The translations under genes were made by a program, and so were the position numbers. Positions 45,651 through 58,388 of a stretch of DNA of 64,000 nt are shown here, piece after piece. Source of the stretch: Escarpia spicata (lineage: Eukaryota > Annelida > Polychaeta > Sabellida > Siboglinidae); NCBI GenBank assembly GCA_963995525.1, contig OZ023209.1, positions 11,408,199 to 11,472,198 on the forward strand, in the 5' to 3' direction. Positions within the stretch are counted from its first letter, which is position 1. Every line of letters begins with the position of its first letter. The notes below the pieces were generated by a model. That model had not been told where the DNA came from and made no database searches. It was given only the letters and a program-made list of their open reading frames with translations.

Positions 45651-46639
45651 GTGGAGCTCGTTATGCAATTCAAACTGTCCGTGAGTGGCGCCATCTATCG
45701 GAGATGTCGATCATTTTCGAACACAATGGCTAATCGACGATTTGTTGTACAGCAAGACAAATGTCGCGCGAAGGACATTGACAAAAGTGTCAAGAATAAG
45801 TGGAATTGGGCGTGGCTGGAGAGATCGGCTGGAGACGCTATGTTGGATATATTCATCAGTAAATTATCAGCAGCAGGGAAAGCCTACTGTTTGTGGTGCG
45901 AGGCCCATGTCAACTATGCGGATTGGCTACACTGCAGTCAGAGGGGAACCGAAGGCATAGAAGTACACCCGCTGGCACTCCCCACGCTGGTCACCAATGT
46001 TCTATTAGAACCTAAACAGAGGGCGTATCATAAAAAAATCATATGGAAGTTCGCTGATTCCATGTAGACAACACACTTCCACAAGCACCCACAAGTTCCA
46101 GATTGGACTCGTGGTGGGCTACCATAGGCATATTTTCTACGGGCAAGTTCCCAGCCTTGTCAAAGCTGGTGGCTGCAATGATGAGCTGCTTTCATGGTCC
46201 TCAAGTGGAAGGGTGTTTTAGTCACATGTCTAGCATCATGAATACTGCCTCTGCCAGAAAGAATGTTAGTACATTCAACACTGTCCAGACAGTGAAGTAC
46301 TCACTCATGCCGTCATGGCAAGCAACAAGACTGCTATACTGGACTTCCACAAACAGGACTGGTCGCCTCGTTCACAACACGAGGGGTGCACACAAAATGT
46401 ACTCCATCCATCTTGCCGAGGAAGGAAAGATGAAGGAGGAGAAGAAAACTGAGCTGAACATGTCAAAGACAAAGGCAGCCACCAAGTACAAAGCTAAGGA
46501 AGCAACTGAGCTGGCAACGAATAAAACTAGAATGGCCCATCAACGGGCTGTTTTGACAAAGCTGGCAGGAGAAAGCTGCCTGTCAGCCAACTCGGGTTCA
46601 GCCCAGAAAATATCATTAACAAGTGAGTTAGTACTATGA
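45651..46639 (+). pseudogene. Internally deleted hAT-like transposon gene
   Basis: The first frame (45651-46067) has a BED-like start: NKWNWAWLERSAGDAML and AYCLWCEAHVNYADWLHC. The second (46103-46639) has the hAT C-terminal dimerisation region: FPALSKLVAAMMSCFHGPQVEGCFSHMSSIMN, NVSTFNTVQTVKYSLM (quoted in pieces from positions about 46150-46300), then a Lys-rich tail. The central catalytic part is absent and the frames are not in register, so this is a deletion derivative or remnant. The parts are familiar from a multi-copy hAT family in marine invertebrates (recall, not searched). Confidence 0.6.
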
Positions 46640-47790
46640 CAATGTGTGCGTGAGTCCGTGTGCTTTTTTTGCTATTGGAAATGTTAAGATTTTCTATTTA
46701 ATGCTCAAAATACACCATATATCGCCTACAATTAAACAATATCTCCGAGGAGTCACCCCCCTCCCCCGATTAGATGAGACAGTCCTCTCGGGCCGAAATG
46801 TGGGCCACAGCAAAATTTCCGGTTTTTTCTCTGAACGTCACTCTCATCCCTGCTTACTGCTTCCAATAAATAAAAAATTAAAGTGATCTGATTATATTAA
46901 CAGTGCCTGCAATGAAGGCGAGTCTCAAAGTGTGTTGTGCCAATTGTAGTAATGCCAAAGCTAATGTGATTATATAACACTTTTTTGTAATAAAATGGGT
47001 TCATTACAATGATTACATGACACAACTATAATAACGCAGAAAACAATTCATTAGTTGATAGTTTTATTAATTATGATTACAATCATGATCAAATCCATCA
47101 ATGTGTATATTTTCCATGTACGAAATTACCATCACATAGAGAGATTACATTCTTCGTGTTGGTTATACCAACCATGCCTTGCAGCTTGACAAACAGTTAC
47201 AGAACAACTGTGTGATCCACATGTTTGTAAAAGATATGTAACTTCTATTTATGATCATTTATGTGGTGTTATGAATCAGAGGAAGTATATAGAATACAGT
47301 CAAAGTTGTCATTCTCAGGGGGGTAATTGAAAAATAATGTTATGACTATTAAAAACTAAACTTCAATGTAATGTATTTATAATTACAATAATCAGATGGT
47401 TTACTTTTGACACAACTTTGTAATAATATATATGAAGTCAGTATGTCCCAGTCGCAATGTAAACGTCATACTAGAAACAACTGAATCAATCCTAGCAGCA
47501 GTAGAGGAAAGAAAAGGACATAATCCATGTAATCCATTGCATACATGGAAATAAATATACAAAACTGAGGTATGTTGAAAGAACAGAGACCATTCTTGCT
47601 TTGATTCTTGATTAGTTGAATTAATGACTGAAACTTTCTATTTCACAAAACTAAAAACTAGAAACATCAGCTGCCACATCACAATTATGCACCCAATAAC
47701 AATACGTTCCTCCAACACACAGTTTAAACAACACATTGATAAAACATAAATACATGTATTAAAAAAATATATGTATCATACACATGGGTC
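46640..47790. other. AT-rich intergenic DNA downstream of archease
   Basis: No ORFs of note and no recognised motif. Confidence 0.3.
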
Positions 47791-47800
47791 ATGCCATGTT

Positions 47801-48446
47801 GAATCAATCACTGAAAACATCACCCGACTCCAATTTTTATGAAATTTACCACAGTTGCTGAATCACACGAGAACATAAAAACTGCAAATTATACTATATC
47901 TGTCGCTGAATGCTGACCCAATTCGCATATTGACTGTTACATGAATGGCCACAACCCTGCTGCTATTAAAGTTAGAAATTAATACAAGATACCATTGCAA
48001 AACCAGTAAACAGGCTACATAAAATTGAAAAAATCATAAATAAACATTATCATTTGCCCAATCTAATATCTTCAGGGACTCTTGAGGAATGGCATAGGAT
48101 GCAGTAGAATACCTTTTTTTTTATTGGAGGACACTTTGGTGTGGGAGCTTGTGATAAAATTTATAAATAAAACTTATTTACATGACGTGTAATATAGATG
48201 TGCATCTTTTACTGGCTTTCCAATCATGTCTTAATTTCTTTTCTAGCTTTATTAGCAGTTTTGGATGTTAACGTAATGGTCAGTATGCAAATCGTGTCAA
48301 AATTCAGTTATTTATACCTTCAATGATACTTGACCTAGTTTTTTTTTATTTGCAATTTTTATGTTTTCATATGAGCCAATAACTGTGCTAAATTTAATCA
48401 AAACTGGAATCGGGTGATACAAAACTGGCCTAAAAGTGATTGATTT
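47801..48446. repeat. Inverted pair of a dispersed repeat (arms about 145-180 bp)
   Basis: 47801-47943 resembles the reverse complement of 48268-48446 (ATCAATCACT, ATCACCCGA(C/T)TCCA, AAATTTA(C/G)CACAGTT, GAACATAAAAA(C/T)TGCAAAT). The arms are diverged. It sits in or just beyond the archease 3' UTR; a minus-strand AATAAA at 48345-48350, about 175 nt past the stop, is inside the right arm. Confidence 0.6.
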
Positions 48447-48523
48447 GACCACAATGTCATTGATCAAATGTTTGCTCAGGACAATTGTTCATCCTGAAAT
48501 TTGGAACAACTATTAAAACACAA

Positions 48524-51500
48524 TCAGATGTCGATGATAACAAACACTTCATGTTGGTTGTCTTTGTCATAGATCTGCATGTTTGAGTATGTGATCGCCT
48601 TCACTTCTGTACCCTGGATGAAACACAAGATATTTATTTATTAATTATATCACCATGAGCATTAAACGAATAATAAAATAACTGTAGATACAAGACTTAG
48701 TCCATGGGATAAACCCTACTGTGGAAACCAGACGTGTTGTTCCCCTATGTTTGTATCCTCATAAATGGGTTTTCTTGGTAAACAAATCAAGTACATAACA
48801 GGGTATATTAATTAGCATTTAGACATTCATGATGTCCGGATCAGGGCTGGGTCAAATTACATAATTATAATTATCTGATTACAGACAAATGTTGTAACTG
48901 ATTCTGGTTTTGAAATTATTCTGTAATAGTAATTGATTATTTTGTGTAATTGAAACAATTACATCAATTACAATCAATTTCAAAGTTTTCTGACATCACA
49001 CACTTCACCTAAAAAATATGAAATTCCAATTGAATTCTCTTTTATGATTTTTATCAATTTCATTCAAACTGAGACCATTTGTTTTTCAATCAATTGTACT
49101 CAATAATTCACCCTATATATCCAAGCAGCCATATCATTGATAACTTTTTGGTAGGTCCCATTAACACATCTGTAACTGTAATTGAAAACTTAATGGAGTA
49201 ACTGTAAATGAATTTATTTTTAGACATTTAATTGTAATTGAAATAACAAATGAAAAGTAATTGCAATCGGTTTCATTTTGTGTAATTGGACCCAGCCCTG
49301 GTCCAGATGCCAACGGTTCTGGATTATCGGTGTTCATTTTAATGATTTTCCATTGTATTAGATTAACACGTCCAAATGGATCAGTGACATATAATGATAT
49401 AAGTCAGAGTATCAGTAGGTAGACTGCTATTATTATATATAGAACAATATCGACATCCTACGGATAGCGTTACACATACACAAATGAAGAAGACAGCTTC
49501 ACAAAATATATGTAGCTGACATTTAACAAATATGATGTAAATCTGAACAGTTTTTCACAATGCCGCGCAGGTTTCTAAGATTGCTGCATGTCCCCATTTG
49601 ATTGGTGAACAGTTTACTTAGTTTGGAACTATCTCAGAAAATATGCTTAACATTGGGCACAAACAAGTAACGTCTGTCTAAAACATCCCTACAAACCCTG
49701 ACCTGATAATGAACTTCAACTTATGGGGAACAACTAAACCAGACAGCAACCATTATACGACCAATAATAAGAGCTGTTAATAACTGAAATGTTTTGTATA
49801 CTTCTCGCGGCCAATAGTATAACTTTATACCAATCAATATGTAAACCAATGACCATGCATACTCCCTATGAAACGTGTGATTTCTTTACCAAAACATTTC
49901 GGTTGGTTGTTAACATGTTAGAATAGATATAACCTAAAAACTATAATTTTGTTGTAGATTTAACAAAGGGAACAGCGGGATGTTGAGAAATGATCGTGTT
50001 CATCGATGCATGACCACCAACTATGGACCTATTCCCAACAACTGACCTATTCCCAACTATTGACGTATTCCCAACAACTGACCTATTCCCAACTATTGAC
50101 GTATTCCCAACAACTGACCTACTCCCAACTATTGACGTATTCCCAACTACTGACCTACTCCCAACTATTGACCTATTCCCAACTATTGACCCATTCCCAA
50201 CTATTGTCCTACTTCCAACTCTCACCTGTGGGTGTTTTTTCAGATCAAACGTTTCGCCGTACCTGGAAACAGCAGTTCACTGGGCTCAGCTTTAATTGTA
50301 ACAATAAGACTATAATAATAATGTTTATTTCAACAACAACAGTAAACCTATAAACAGTCGATTAACCAGAGCAGTTTGTTCATATAAATCAGTTTTTTTA
50401 AAGAAACATCACCGAGAAAATCACCACATAACCTCTGATACAGCGAATTCACTTACATTTGAAGTTGTAACAAATTCTTACTTATACTGAATAAATGAAT
50501 ATTTTACCGGAAAAGTTGAAGGGATCCCAGCATTCACTTATAGACTAGCTAATCTTATTTGTCCTCCTGGTTCGACGGTATATCAATCAAACAATCACCA
50601 GTCATAAGATATGAAATGTTGATTTCAAGCCTATTTCTGTTAATATGAAGGAGTTGGTGATCAATTTCAGATACTACAAATTTCAGATGTAACAATAAAT
50701 TCGCCGGTCCTGGGTGACTCATTATAGACGTTTACTGTAGCATTCATATTTGGACTCAAAGTTTATCTATAAACATTGTTAAAACTAGATCACATCAGAG
50801 CTCAGCTAATTGGTGAATCGTATTTTCCCCATTTGAGTGGTATTTATAAGAGTAGCTCATTACTCTTGTTTTCACGCAAATGCACAGCTTGCCCATTACT
50901 TTGTCTGGCAACAGGTCACACTGTGACATGGTCACCTGTTACTGACACCATAAGACAACACAGTACATCGTGTTAGTTCTGAACACTGTGACCAACTTCT
51001 TCTTATAACCCCTTTGAAATGTGGGGTCATACAACCCTGCCATCTTCACACGGCAGGAGTGGTAGTTGACTACACCACCGCTGGCAGATATCCTAAACAA
51101 TCATGTATGGAAGTTGAGAATCAATGAGATTCAAGTCATCTTACCCTTCAGCCTTGATCCGGAAATTTTCTATATCAAACTCTGTTATTACAACTTTCTG
51201 AAACAAAAGGAAAGTAAAATCAGCCGTGAACACAAATAATGCAAGCTTCTACTTGTGTCCTGCTCTTGACAACATTCTACTAACTGACTAGTCTGTTTAC
51301 ATATCGAGGTCAAAGTTGAATGGTCTTAACATGCGAGGCCTCATTCAACTAGTCAGTTTTTTCTGCCGACCTTCTAATCTGGCACTGAGTGGTCACTGCC
51401 AGAGTGCTTATTGTCCTCAGTCGTTCTTTTGCATCCGAAATTAACCAGATGTAACCAAATTAACGTGAGGGATACAATGTATTTGATGTCAAGAGTCAGG

Positions 51501-54500
51501 TTTTGACACCAAATGTACCATGCTTGGATCTGGGTCTTCAACTCAAAATGCTGGCATGTGTTACAAAACAGGATTTATTTCATTATTAAATAAGACCTAC
51601 AAAGGTCAGTCTAGTGCAACCAGTTATGTAACAGGGCCTGTACGCGTGAGACATGGCGAGATTTCACATTAGTGGAGCCAACTGGCGACGTGCACAACGA
51701 TTGCCCACTGATTTTAGCATTTAGAAATAGTTGATCAAGTTTAATTTATCGGTTTATTGTAGCTTTGTTAATTGTGTTATGGCATTGTCACTTCAGTTTT
51801 ATATGAATTATACATCAGGGAAATTAAAAATGCAGAGAGAGTACCAGGCAGCAGCCGACGGCAGTTCGGTAACCATTTATATCTGACAAGTTGCCTAAAT
51901 GCATACAGTCATCAAAAAGTATGCATTAGTTCAGTAACATGTCGTACTGGGTGAAGGAATGCATAGTTGACATTGTCAACAAAGTCGCCACCATAGTGGG
52001 TCATCAGTGTGATAACAATTCAATTAAGGTGCACGATTGCCACGAACATTCTCATGGCAAAGTTTTTCCCACTGCTTCAACTTGTGATCATCTGTCGGAA
52101 ACTGGAAAAAAGAACACGATTTTGAAAAACTCTGATGATTACAACCAAAAACAAAACATCCCCATCATTTAAGCTGACGTAAATGGAGTCAATGTCGCCA
52201 GATGACTCCAGATCTAAAACAAGGCGCGAAACTTACAGACCCTATAAGCCAGGCTGACAGTGGGGAGTTGGAGTGCATGGCTGACAGTGGGGAGTTGGAG
52301 GGCATGGCTGACAGTGGGGAGTTGGAGGGCATGGCGGACAGTGGGGAGTTGGAGTGCATGGCTGACAGTGGGGAGTTGGAGGGCATGGCTGACAGTGGGG
52401 AATTGGAGGGCATGGCTGACAGTGGGGAGTACCGAGTAGAGTAACCATAGCCAGGATTTGTTAGTTGCATAAAACATGTCGTTGTCACACTCCGAGTGGA
52501 GTGGTCCACATAAGTGTTGTATCACTGTTCGATGTAGAACGGACCAGAAGTTTTCATTTTGTTACCGCAAGCAAGGCAGATGTGCCACCAGCTTTCTTAC
52601 AAGTCACCAAGTACCACATGAAAGGTTACTGCATTTGTTAGTGTGTTCCATTGGTGGGGAGCAGCTACGAAAGTCTATCAACATACTCTGGGTATATAGA
52701 TAGAATTTGACAAAAAAGTATGCTTAAATCATTTATTTCGGATTTAAACATTTGGAATGTAAATACCTAACTGTACCTTCTGTTTTCTCACAATTTGAGT
52801 TCTTCGATAGGGTCAATTCAACCACATAAATTTGCAACAAAATTACTCACACGGATGACTCTGGTATCGTAAAACTAAGCCATAGCCCTTTCACATCATG
52901 TCCATAATTGCATATTGCCAAAATGTACCTTGTGGTCTGAACTGTTGCGATCTGTCACCTATTGCATACACAACAATAGTCTGACAATGCCATGTATCCG
53001 ATACTTTGGTTCTGATACAACATGTCACTGATGATTGATACAGAAAGTAAACTACTTACCCGGGCTATAAAGAAGGGTTCTGCCGAAAAAACGAAGAGGA
53101 ATTCATCCAAAAAATGAAAAAGTAGTGACATCATATCTTCACCTGGAAAATAAAAACACATCAACATGACTCCTGCATTAAATTGCTCACAAAATTTGGT
53201 ATTTTTGCAGATAGAAAGCCTACTGATGCAATGACTGATGTTTCTAGACTTGTGTGAAAACATCACAGATCACATGAGACTATAAGATTCATCCCACAAA
53301 ACTGATGTTAACGTGGGTCTACTGCCTCCCTCTATTCTTGCATATATTATGGAGAAAAAAACAACAACCAGGTTTCAACCTAGAAATATGCAAACAAAAA
53401 CAGGATGAGACTTTCTAGGGTAAACTATGTATACTTTAACACGATTTAACAAGATTGCCACACAGAGAATTAACTCTAGATGGCAGGTGGACAAGGATGT
53501 CTTTTGGCTTATCGAGAGTCCAACCCTTTTTATCTACGTGTATCCCGCCCTTTTGAGGTATGTGTCGATTTTATTTTCAAACATATTCACATTACTGGCA
53601 CGCACACAATCAGCAAATAATCTGTTCCATTCATTTACAGTCCTTTGTGAAAATGACAACTTTCTTATATCTAGTCTACATTGCTCCTTTACTAATGAAA
53701 CTTCATGTCCTCTAGTCCTATCTTTCTTAACTGAAAAAATATTTCTATCAATATTTTCATAACCATTCAATATTTTAAACACTTCTATCTGATCTCCTCT
53801 CAATATCCTGGTCTCTAATGTTGTTAAACCACATTCTTTTAGGCATATTTTGTATCATCAGTTTTGATTTAATTTTAGTTGCTCTCCTCTGTCCTCTTTC
53901 TAGCATATGTATGTCCTTACGATATGTATACAATATTCCACGCTTGTATACAATATTCTAAATGAGGCCCAACTATTGTTTTGTACAACAATAGTATTAG
54001 TTCTTTTTCCTTATATGCTATATTTCGTCTAATTAATCCAAGGATATAATTTCCCTTTGAAGCTGCAATTCCGCACTGCTCTAAAACCTTCATATCAGCA
54101 CTAATGGTTAAGCATAAGTCCTTTTCTTTTACAGTAGTATTTACTACAGTACCCCCATTGTATATTCTACCTCTTCGTTCCCATGTCCTGTGCATTTACA
54201 TTTCCCCAAACTTAACAATATTTGCCACTTTTCAGATCATTTGATCAACCTGTGAAGATCATCTTGTAAATGATGTCTATCTCCATCACGATTAATCTTT
54301 CTAAACACTTTTGTATCATCGGCAAATTTCAACACCTTACTTGTTATATCATCGTTCAAATCGTTGATATATATATTAAGAATAATATAGGTCCCAATAC
54401 TGATCCCTGTAGTACCTCACTCAAAACTGATTTCCAGTTTGAAGCCTCCCCATCAACTACTACCAGTTGTCATCTGTCAATCAGCCATTTTTCTATTCAG

Positions 54501-57500
54501 TTAATTATACCATTTCCTATGCCAAGGGCCTTTAGTTTAAGCAGTAATCTTTGATGTGGCACATTTTCGAAAGCTTTCTGAAAATCTAAGTAGATGATAT
54601 CTACTATTGATCCCTCATCTACCCACTTAGTGATATCTCCCAAAAACCCTTTTAGAAACCCATGTTGAGATGGGTTTATCAAGTACATATACACAACAAA
54701 AACAATTTTCATTATAATATAACATTTGAACTAATTTTATTGATGGTTACCACTTGAGTTCAACATTCATTATATATATAGCTTCCCTCTTGCTTATCTT
54801 TTTATAATCGTCAAATATTATGCATTCTGAAGACAGGTTACATTTTTAATATGACTTACTCATATCTAAAAACACTCTTTTTATTACGTATAAACCATCA
54901 ACAAACCTTCTGCTTCAATTTCTTGTTTTTCTACCATATCAACTGTTTCAATTTCTGTCATGTAGGCATACATTGCGACAGCTGCCTGTAAATATAAAAA
55001 CAATTAAAAGGTTATTAATGCCACATTTACACTGAAGTACAAGAACAAGTTTATTATCCATGATTTGTGAGCATCTTAAATGTTTTTCAAATTTATCGTC
55101 ATACTGGCAAATAAACATTGATGTGAAGATATATAACTTGTGGGGCACAGTGGTTGAGCAGTCAGAGTGCCAGACTGTCGACCAGAGGAACCAGGGTTCG
55201 AATCCTGGTGCCGACCGATTGGTGGTTCAGTATCTGTATCAGCCACTGTGTCGAAACTTGGGCAATTTTGCTTGCCCTGCGTTGCCTGTGTTTTTCAGAA
55301 GAGACACAATAAGCTGTTGGACCTTCTATCTGGTGTCAAGTTCAGGGAAAGTAAAAATCCACAAGCAGGGAAATGGAAAAACGTATCGTGGACTCACGGA
55401 ACTGGGATCTCATTTTCTAAACTTCCATCAGTGATTCAACATTAATGCCAGATTAATAAACCAAATGGGTAGCTATGGAAAGAAGATAAAAAAGAACTCT
55501 ACAACTTACTTGTTCAAATGCTTCTTTAATTGTATCTCCCCCTTAACATCTGTCAAGGAAAACTCACACACTTTCCCAATCATTATGCTAAAACATCATT
55601 ATCCATCTATATCATGTTTAAATTACTGTTAAGGACGTTTAATACTACTACCAATACTATCCTTCTTCAAGTCTCTGTAGTATGTTAAGTTTTTTAACTT
55701 CAGAACATTTTAAGACAAAAACATGTTATAAATCAAGTGTTTTAAGATTACATGGTAATACTACACTTTCAAGTATGATATTGAGGTAGTTTATCATTCA
55801 AACACATATCCAATTAAATTAATAGCTTAGTGCTTGATCAGCGTGTTTCTTCTGGTGATTTCTCAGGATACAGCAGTGTAATCTGCAAGACAGAGGTGTA
55901 AGGGTTAGTGAACTGGAGACAGTTAACTATTCTTTGTTTATTGGTTGGTGCATTCATATATTATACCATACACAAAATATTCCTGCTTTTTATTTGTACA
56001 TATAAAAATCAGAATACAACTATTTAAAGTCAGAACTGTTTGGATACAAACAACATTTTTCAGTTAAGTTTTGTAACTTTTGTTATCAGGTACAACTTGA
56101 AAGATGGCTTTGGTCAGTTGTTTTGTTTCTTCACTTTAGATGTGTCTCTTTCTTGGTGTTTTTGCGCAGTGCGTTACACCCTGTGATTGCTCGAGGTAGA
56201 TGCCACACTGAGAGTTGATTCAAAACGCAACCGTTCCTTACCTAAATAAAAGCTGTGAATGGCTGTGCCTTTATTATTTTGGTATAGCTTAGGTATAATG
56301 TTACACAATATACAGTCATAGTTATCTATTGATAATCAACATACAGCAATCACAGTTCAATGAGTCCAATAACCACTGTCGGCAGTATGCAGATATAAAC
56401 AACTATTGTGTATATACAGATTTATTTATGATTAGAACACTAACTCATTTATACTTACTGAATGTCTGCTGGATTATCAAGATCTGAAACAGAAACCATG
56501 CAGTGTTGGAATGTGCACATTTAACTGCGTGACTGATATTGTATCGCGGTGTTGCTATACAATTGAGTTTCACAGAAATCCTGTACAGTGTCATTACTAC
56601 AACAGAGTAGCCATAGTTGTATATGCAGGTGAGCTTGTATGTATATTGATCATTATAGGTACATGTGTGTTTGTGTGCATATGTATATATTATGATATAG
56701 GTGTGTAATAGTATTACTATTCATACACATGTGTGTGTGTGTGCATGTGTGACTCCTCAAAACTTAATATGATCTTACCATAGAGTTTTACGTTACTTTT
56801 TGTGTGAATTTTGATCTTTGTAAGTGTAATTTTTTGATAACATTGTGTGTGTATATACATGCCAGATGTTTTGAAGTTTGGCAGCTCTAGTCTAGCCATA
56901 AGCTAGGTGGTTGTTTTCATGGTTACCCAGGTAGATTAAAAAGTAAAAGACCACCCAGTGTTGTAGTGTACTGTTATTCTGGCAGGAACCCTATTCCTTT
57001 GGCTACAGAATAATCTATCATGTGGCTATGGCCCATACTACTATTACAAAAACAGTGTTTTAATGACTGCACCCACATGCTCCTGAAGATAACCAAGGTC
57101 CAAACCGGAAATGACCCGGGAATCTCCATGACCTGTTCGCAACCCCTCGCAGCACAGCATGTTTGCGAACTATTCACCCCTATATAAATTCTCTCAGATG
57201 TAAAACCCCTTCCCCGCAGTGACAGTTATGGAAACATTGTCTTTCTTCTTAACCTGTCAGTCAGGGTGTGGTTTCCGTTAAATGGAGGATGTAGCTTTGC
57301 AACGGACAGCATGTTTGAGCAAGAGAGAGAACAACATTAACACATGTGCTGCCGGCTACTGTGTGTAGTGTAGTACATGCTACGGTACATGGCTGTTTTA
57401 CTTTGTGAGTAAATCCGGATACGGGCCTAAATTTTAAAAGTACCCTAGGCACTGGTCTATTGTTCGGGCCCACCTCGATTTTGTCGTTATAATATTAATA

Positions 57501-58225
57501 ATACAATACCTTAGTGCATTAATTCCATCATTAAACATCATTCTGGCATATTTATGTTTTAAAATATTGCATTGTGCACACTTCTGAGGCCCAAATAACA
57601 ACCCAGTTTGTGCTAGTCTGCACCGAAGCGCCGCGGTCGTGTGTTACCGTACCGTGCGTGTGAAATGAGCAATATACTACTAATAATATAGCAGCAAAAT
57701 GTTGATGCAAACCAGGGCATTATTTATGCCTCAAAAGTGCGCTAAGACGCAATATTTGTTATGTAAATATGCCTGTATTCAATGATACTGAATGATGGAA
57801 TTAACGGTATTAAGTAATTAACGCACTGACTGAGCCCGAGGTATCAAATTTAGGCGAAATGTGGTTATAACGGCGAAATCGAGGTGGGCCTGGATACTCG
57901 ACAAGCGCCGTACACTAACTTGTTGTGTATAAATGTAGAGTATAAACACTGGAATTGCATAACTGTCTCACACGATTGTATGTCATTGTTACAGGCGATT
58001 CGTCAACATTATTATGTCGCCGTTGGCGGCAGATAAATAAAGACGATGACAAAAAATCTATACAATAATTTGAATCTCCCCGTTCCACATCCTTGATAAA
58101 CGAAGCACCACAACATCAACAGCACAAAGACCGATTTATAATGTGTAACATTTAATTTTAATTAACTTACATTCATATTTTGTTGGAGTAACCTCTCCAA
58201 ACTCTTGTAAATCTCCGGCAGCCAT
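48524..58225 (-). CDS. ZBTB8OS: Archease (RTCB tRNA-ligase cofactor), nine exons
   Basis: Nine minus-strand exons join in phase to 154 residues: 58171-58225, 56459-56483, 55872-55882, 55510-55541, 54907-54985, 53060-53142, 51145-51197, 50226-50262 and 48524-48613. The protein starts MAAGDLQEFGEVTPTKYEY and carries the family landmarks: YLDNPADIQLHCWGDT (usually DHTAD..LHAWGDT), FEQAAVAMYAYMT, SLLFHFLDEFLF.FSAEPFF, YGETFDLKKHPQ and GTEVKAITYSNMQ, ending FVIIDI. Archease promotes guanylylation and turnover of the RtcB ligase in tRNA splicing and, in animals, XBP1 mRNA splicing. The Asp of the PAD (TAD) motif (D25) and the Lys of EVKAITYS (K130), which I recall as the essential pair, are kept; HT of DHTAD is NP. 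Exon 3 has 11 nt. The introns hold most of the local mobile DNA. The protein is slightly shorter than the human one at the N-terminus. Confidence 0.93.
48842..49300. mobile_element. hAT-type MITE, 459 bp, in archease intron 8
   Basis: Left CAGGGCTGGGTCAAATTACA and right, on the minus strand, CAGGGCTGGGTCCAATTACA are inverted ends with one difference. Eight-base target duplications flank them: GTCCGGAT (48834-48841) and GTCCAGAT (49301-49308). Subterminal TGTAATTGAAA words recur. No ORF. The 8-bp duplication and CAGGG ends fit hAT. Confidence 0.85.
50029..50225. repeat. 18-bp minisatellite starting at the archease exon-8 splice donor
   Basis: About eleven units of CTATTCCCAAC(A/T)A(C/T)TGAC, alternating in pairs. 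On the sense strand the intron begins GTGAGAGTTGGAAGTAG, which is itself a diverged unit (consensus GTCAATAGTTGGGAATAG). Confidence 0.9.
51335..51558 (-). mobile_element. SINE family A, copy 2 (archease intron 6)
   Basis: Reverse-complement partner of 44920-45178, with the same order of blocks and a B-box-like GAGTTGAAGACCC. Truncated at the tRNA-like end. Confidence 0.65.
52254..52431. repeat. 27-bp minisatellite, about 6.6 copies (archease intron 6)
   Basis: Unit GCTGACAGTGGGGAGTTGGA plus (G/T)GGCATG. Being a multiple of three, it gives an open frame of ADSGELEGM repeats on the plus strand, which I consider fortuitous because it is antisense to an archease intron. Confidence 0.92.
53534..54690 (-). 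pseudogene. CR1/L2-like LINE fragment (end of RT), archease intron 5
   Basis: Minus-strand frames in order: PSQHGFLKGFL...WVDEGSIVDIIYLDFQKAFENVPHQRLL (quoted in parts, 54680-54500), remnants of the VLGPILFLIYIND/ADDT region (about 54430-54290), KEKDLCLTISADMKVLEQCGIAASKGN and LLYKTIVGPHLEYC (54140-53930), then GDQIEVFKILNGYENIDRNIF and RLDIRKLSFSQRTVNEWNRL (53800-53600). Several frameshifts and stops. It has the same orientation as archease. This LINE family differs from the elements at 36 kb and 40 kb. Confidence 0.75.
55141..55444 (+). mobile_element. tRNA-derived SINE, family B (archease intron 4)
   Basis: The 5' part is tRNA-like: GGCACAGTGGTTGAGCAGTC (A-box region) and, about 35 nt later, AGGGTTCGAATCCTGG (perfect B-box). 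An unrelated body of about 200 bp follows, ending near CCAGATTAATAAACC. It lies antisense in archease intron 4, with about 65 bp to exon 4. Confidence 0.75.
57467..57890. mobile_element. 424-bp foldback MITE in archease intron 1
   Basis: Ends GGCCCACCTCGATTTTGTCG and, on the minus strand, GGCCCACCTCGATTTCGCCG are inverted. Complementarity continues inward for most of the length (TTAATTCCATCATT, GGCATATTTA, AATATTGC, CTTCTGAGGC/CTTTTGAGGC), so the whole element can fold on itself. Target duplication not determined. Confidence 0.75.
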
Positions 58226-58388
58226 CGCTTCGCAGGTAAAATATGCGAGAGTTGCATCAGCCGGAATAATGGGTTCGGCGGTGTCTCGTGAACTATTTTA
58301 CGATAGTAAAATAATACAAAGTCTTGATCTTGCTTGATACGTTGTACTGAAATATTTCGTCTTGAAATATATGGTCGATTTTCAATTG

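Noticed and set aside
55141..55215. tRNA gene on the plus strand
   Set aside because: Good A- and B-boxes, but a long SINE body follows directly and the acceptor stem is poor.
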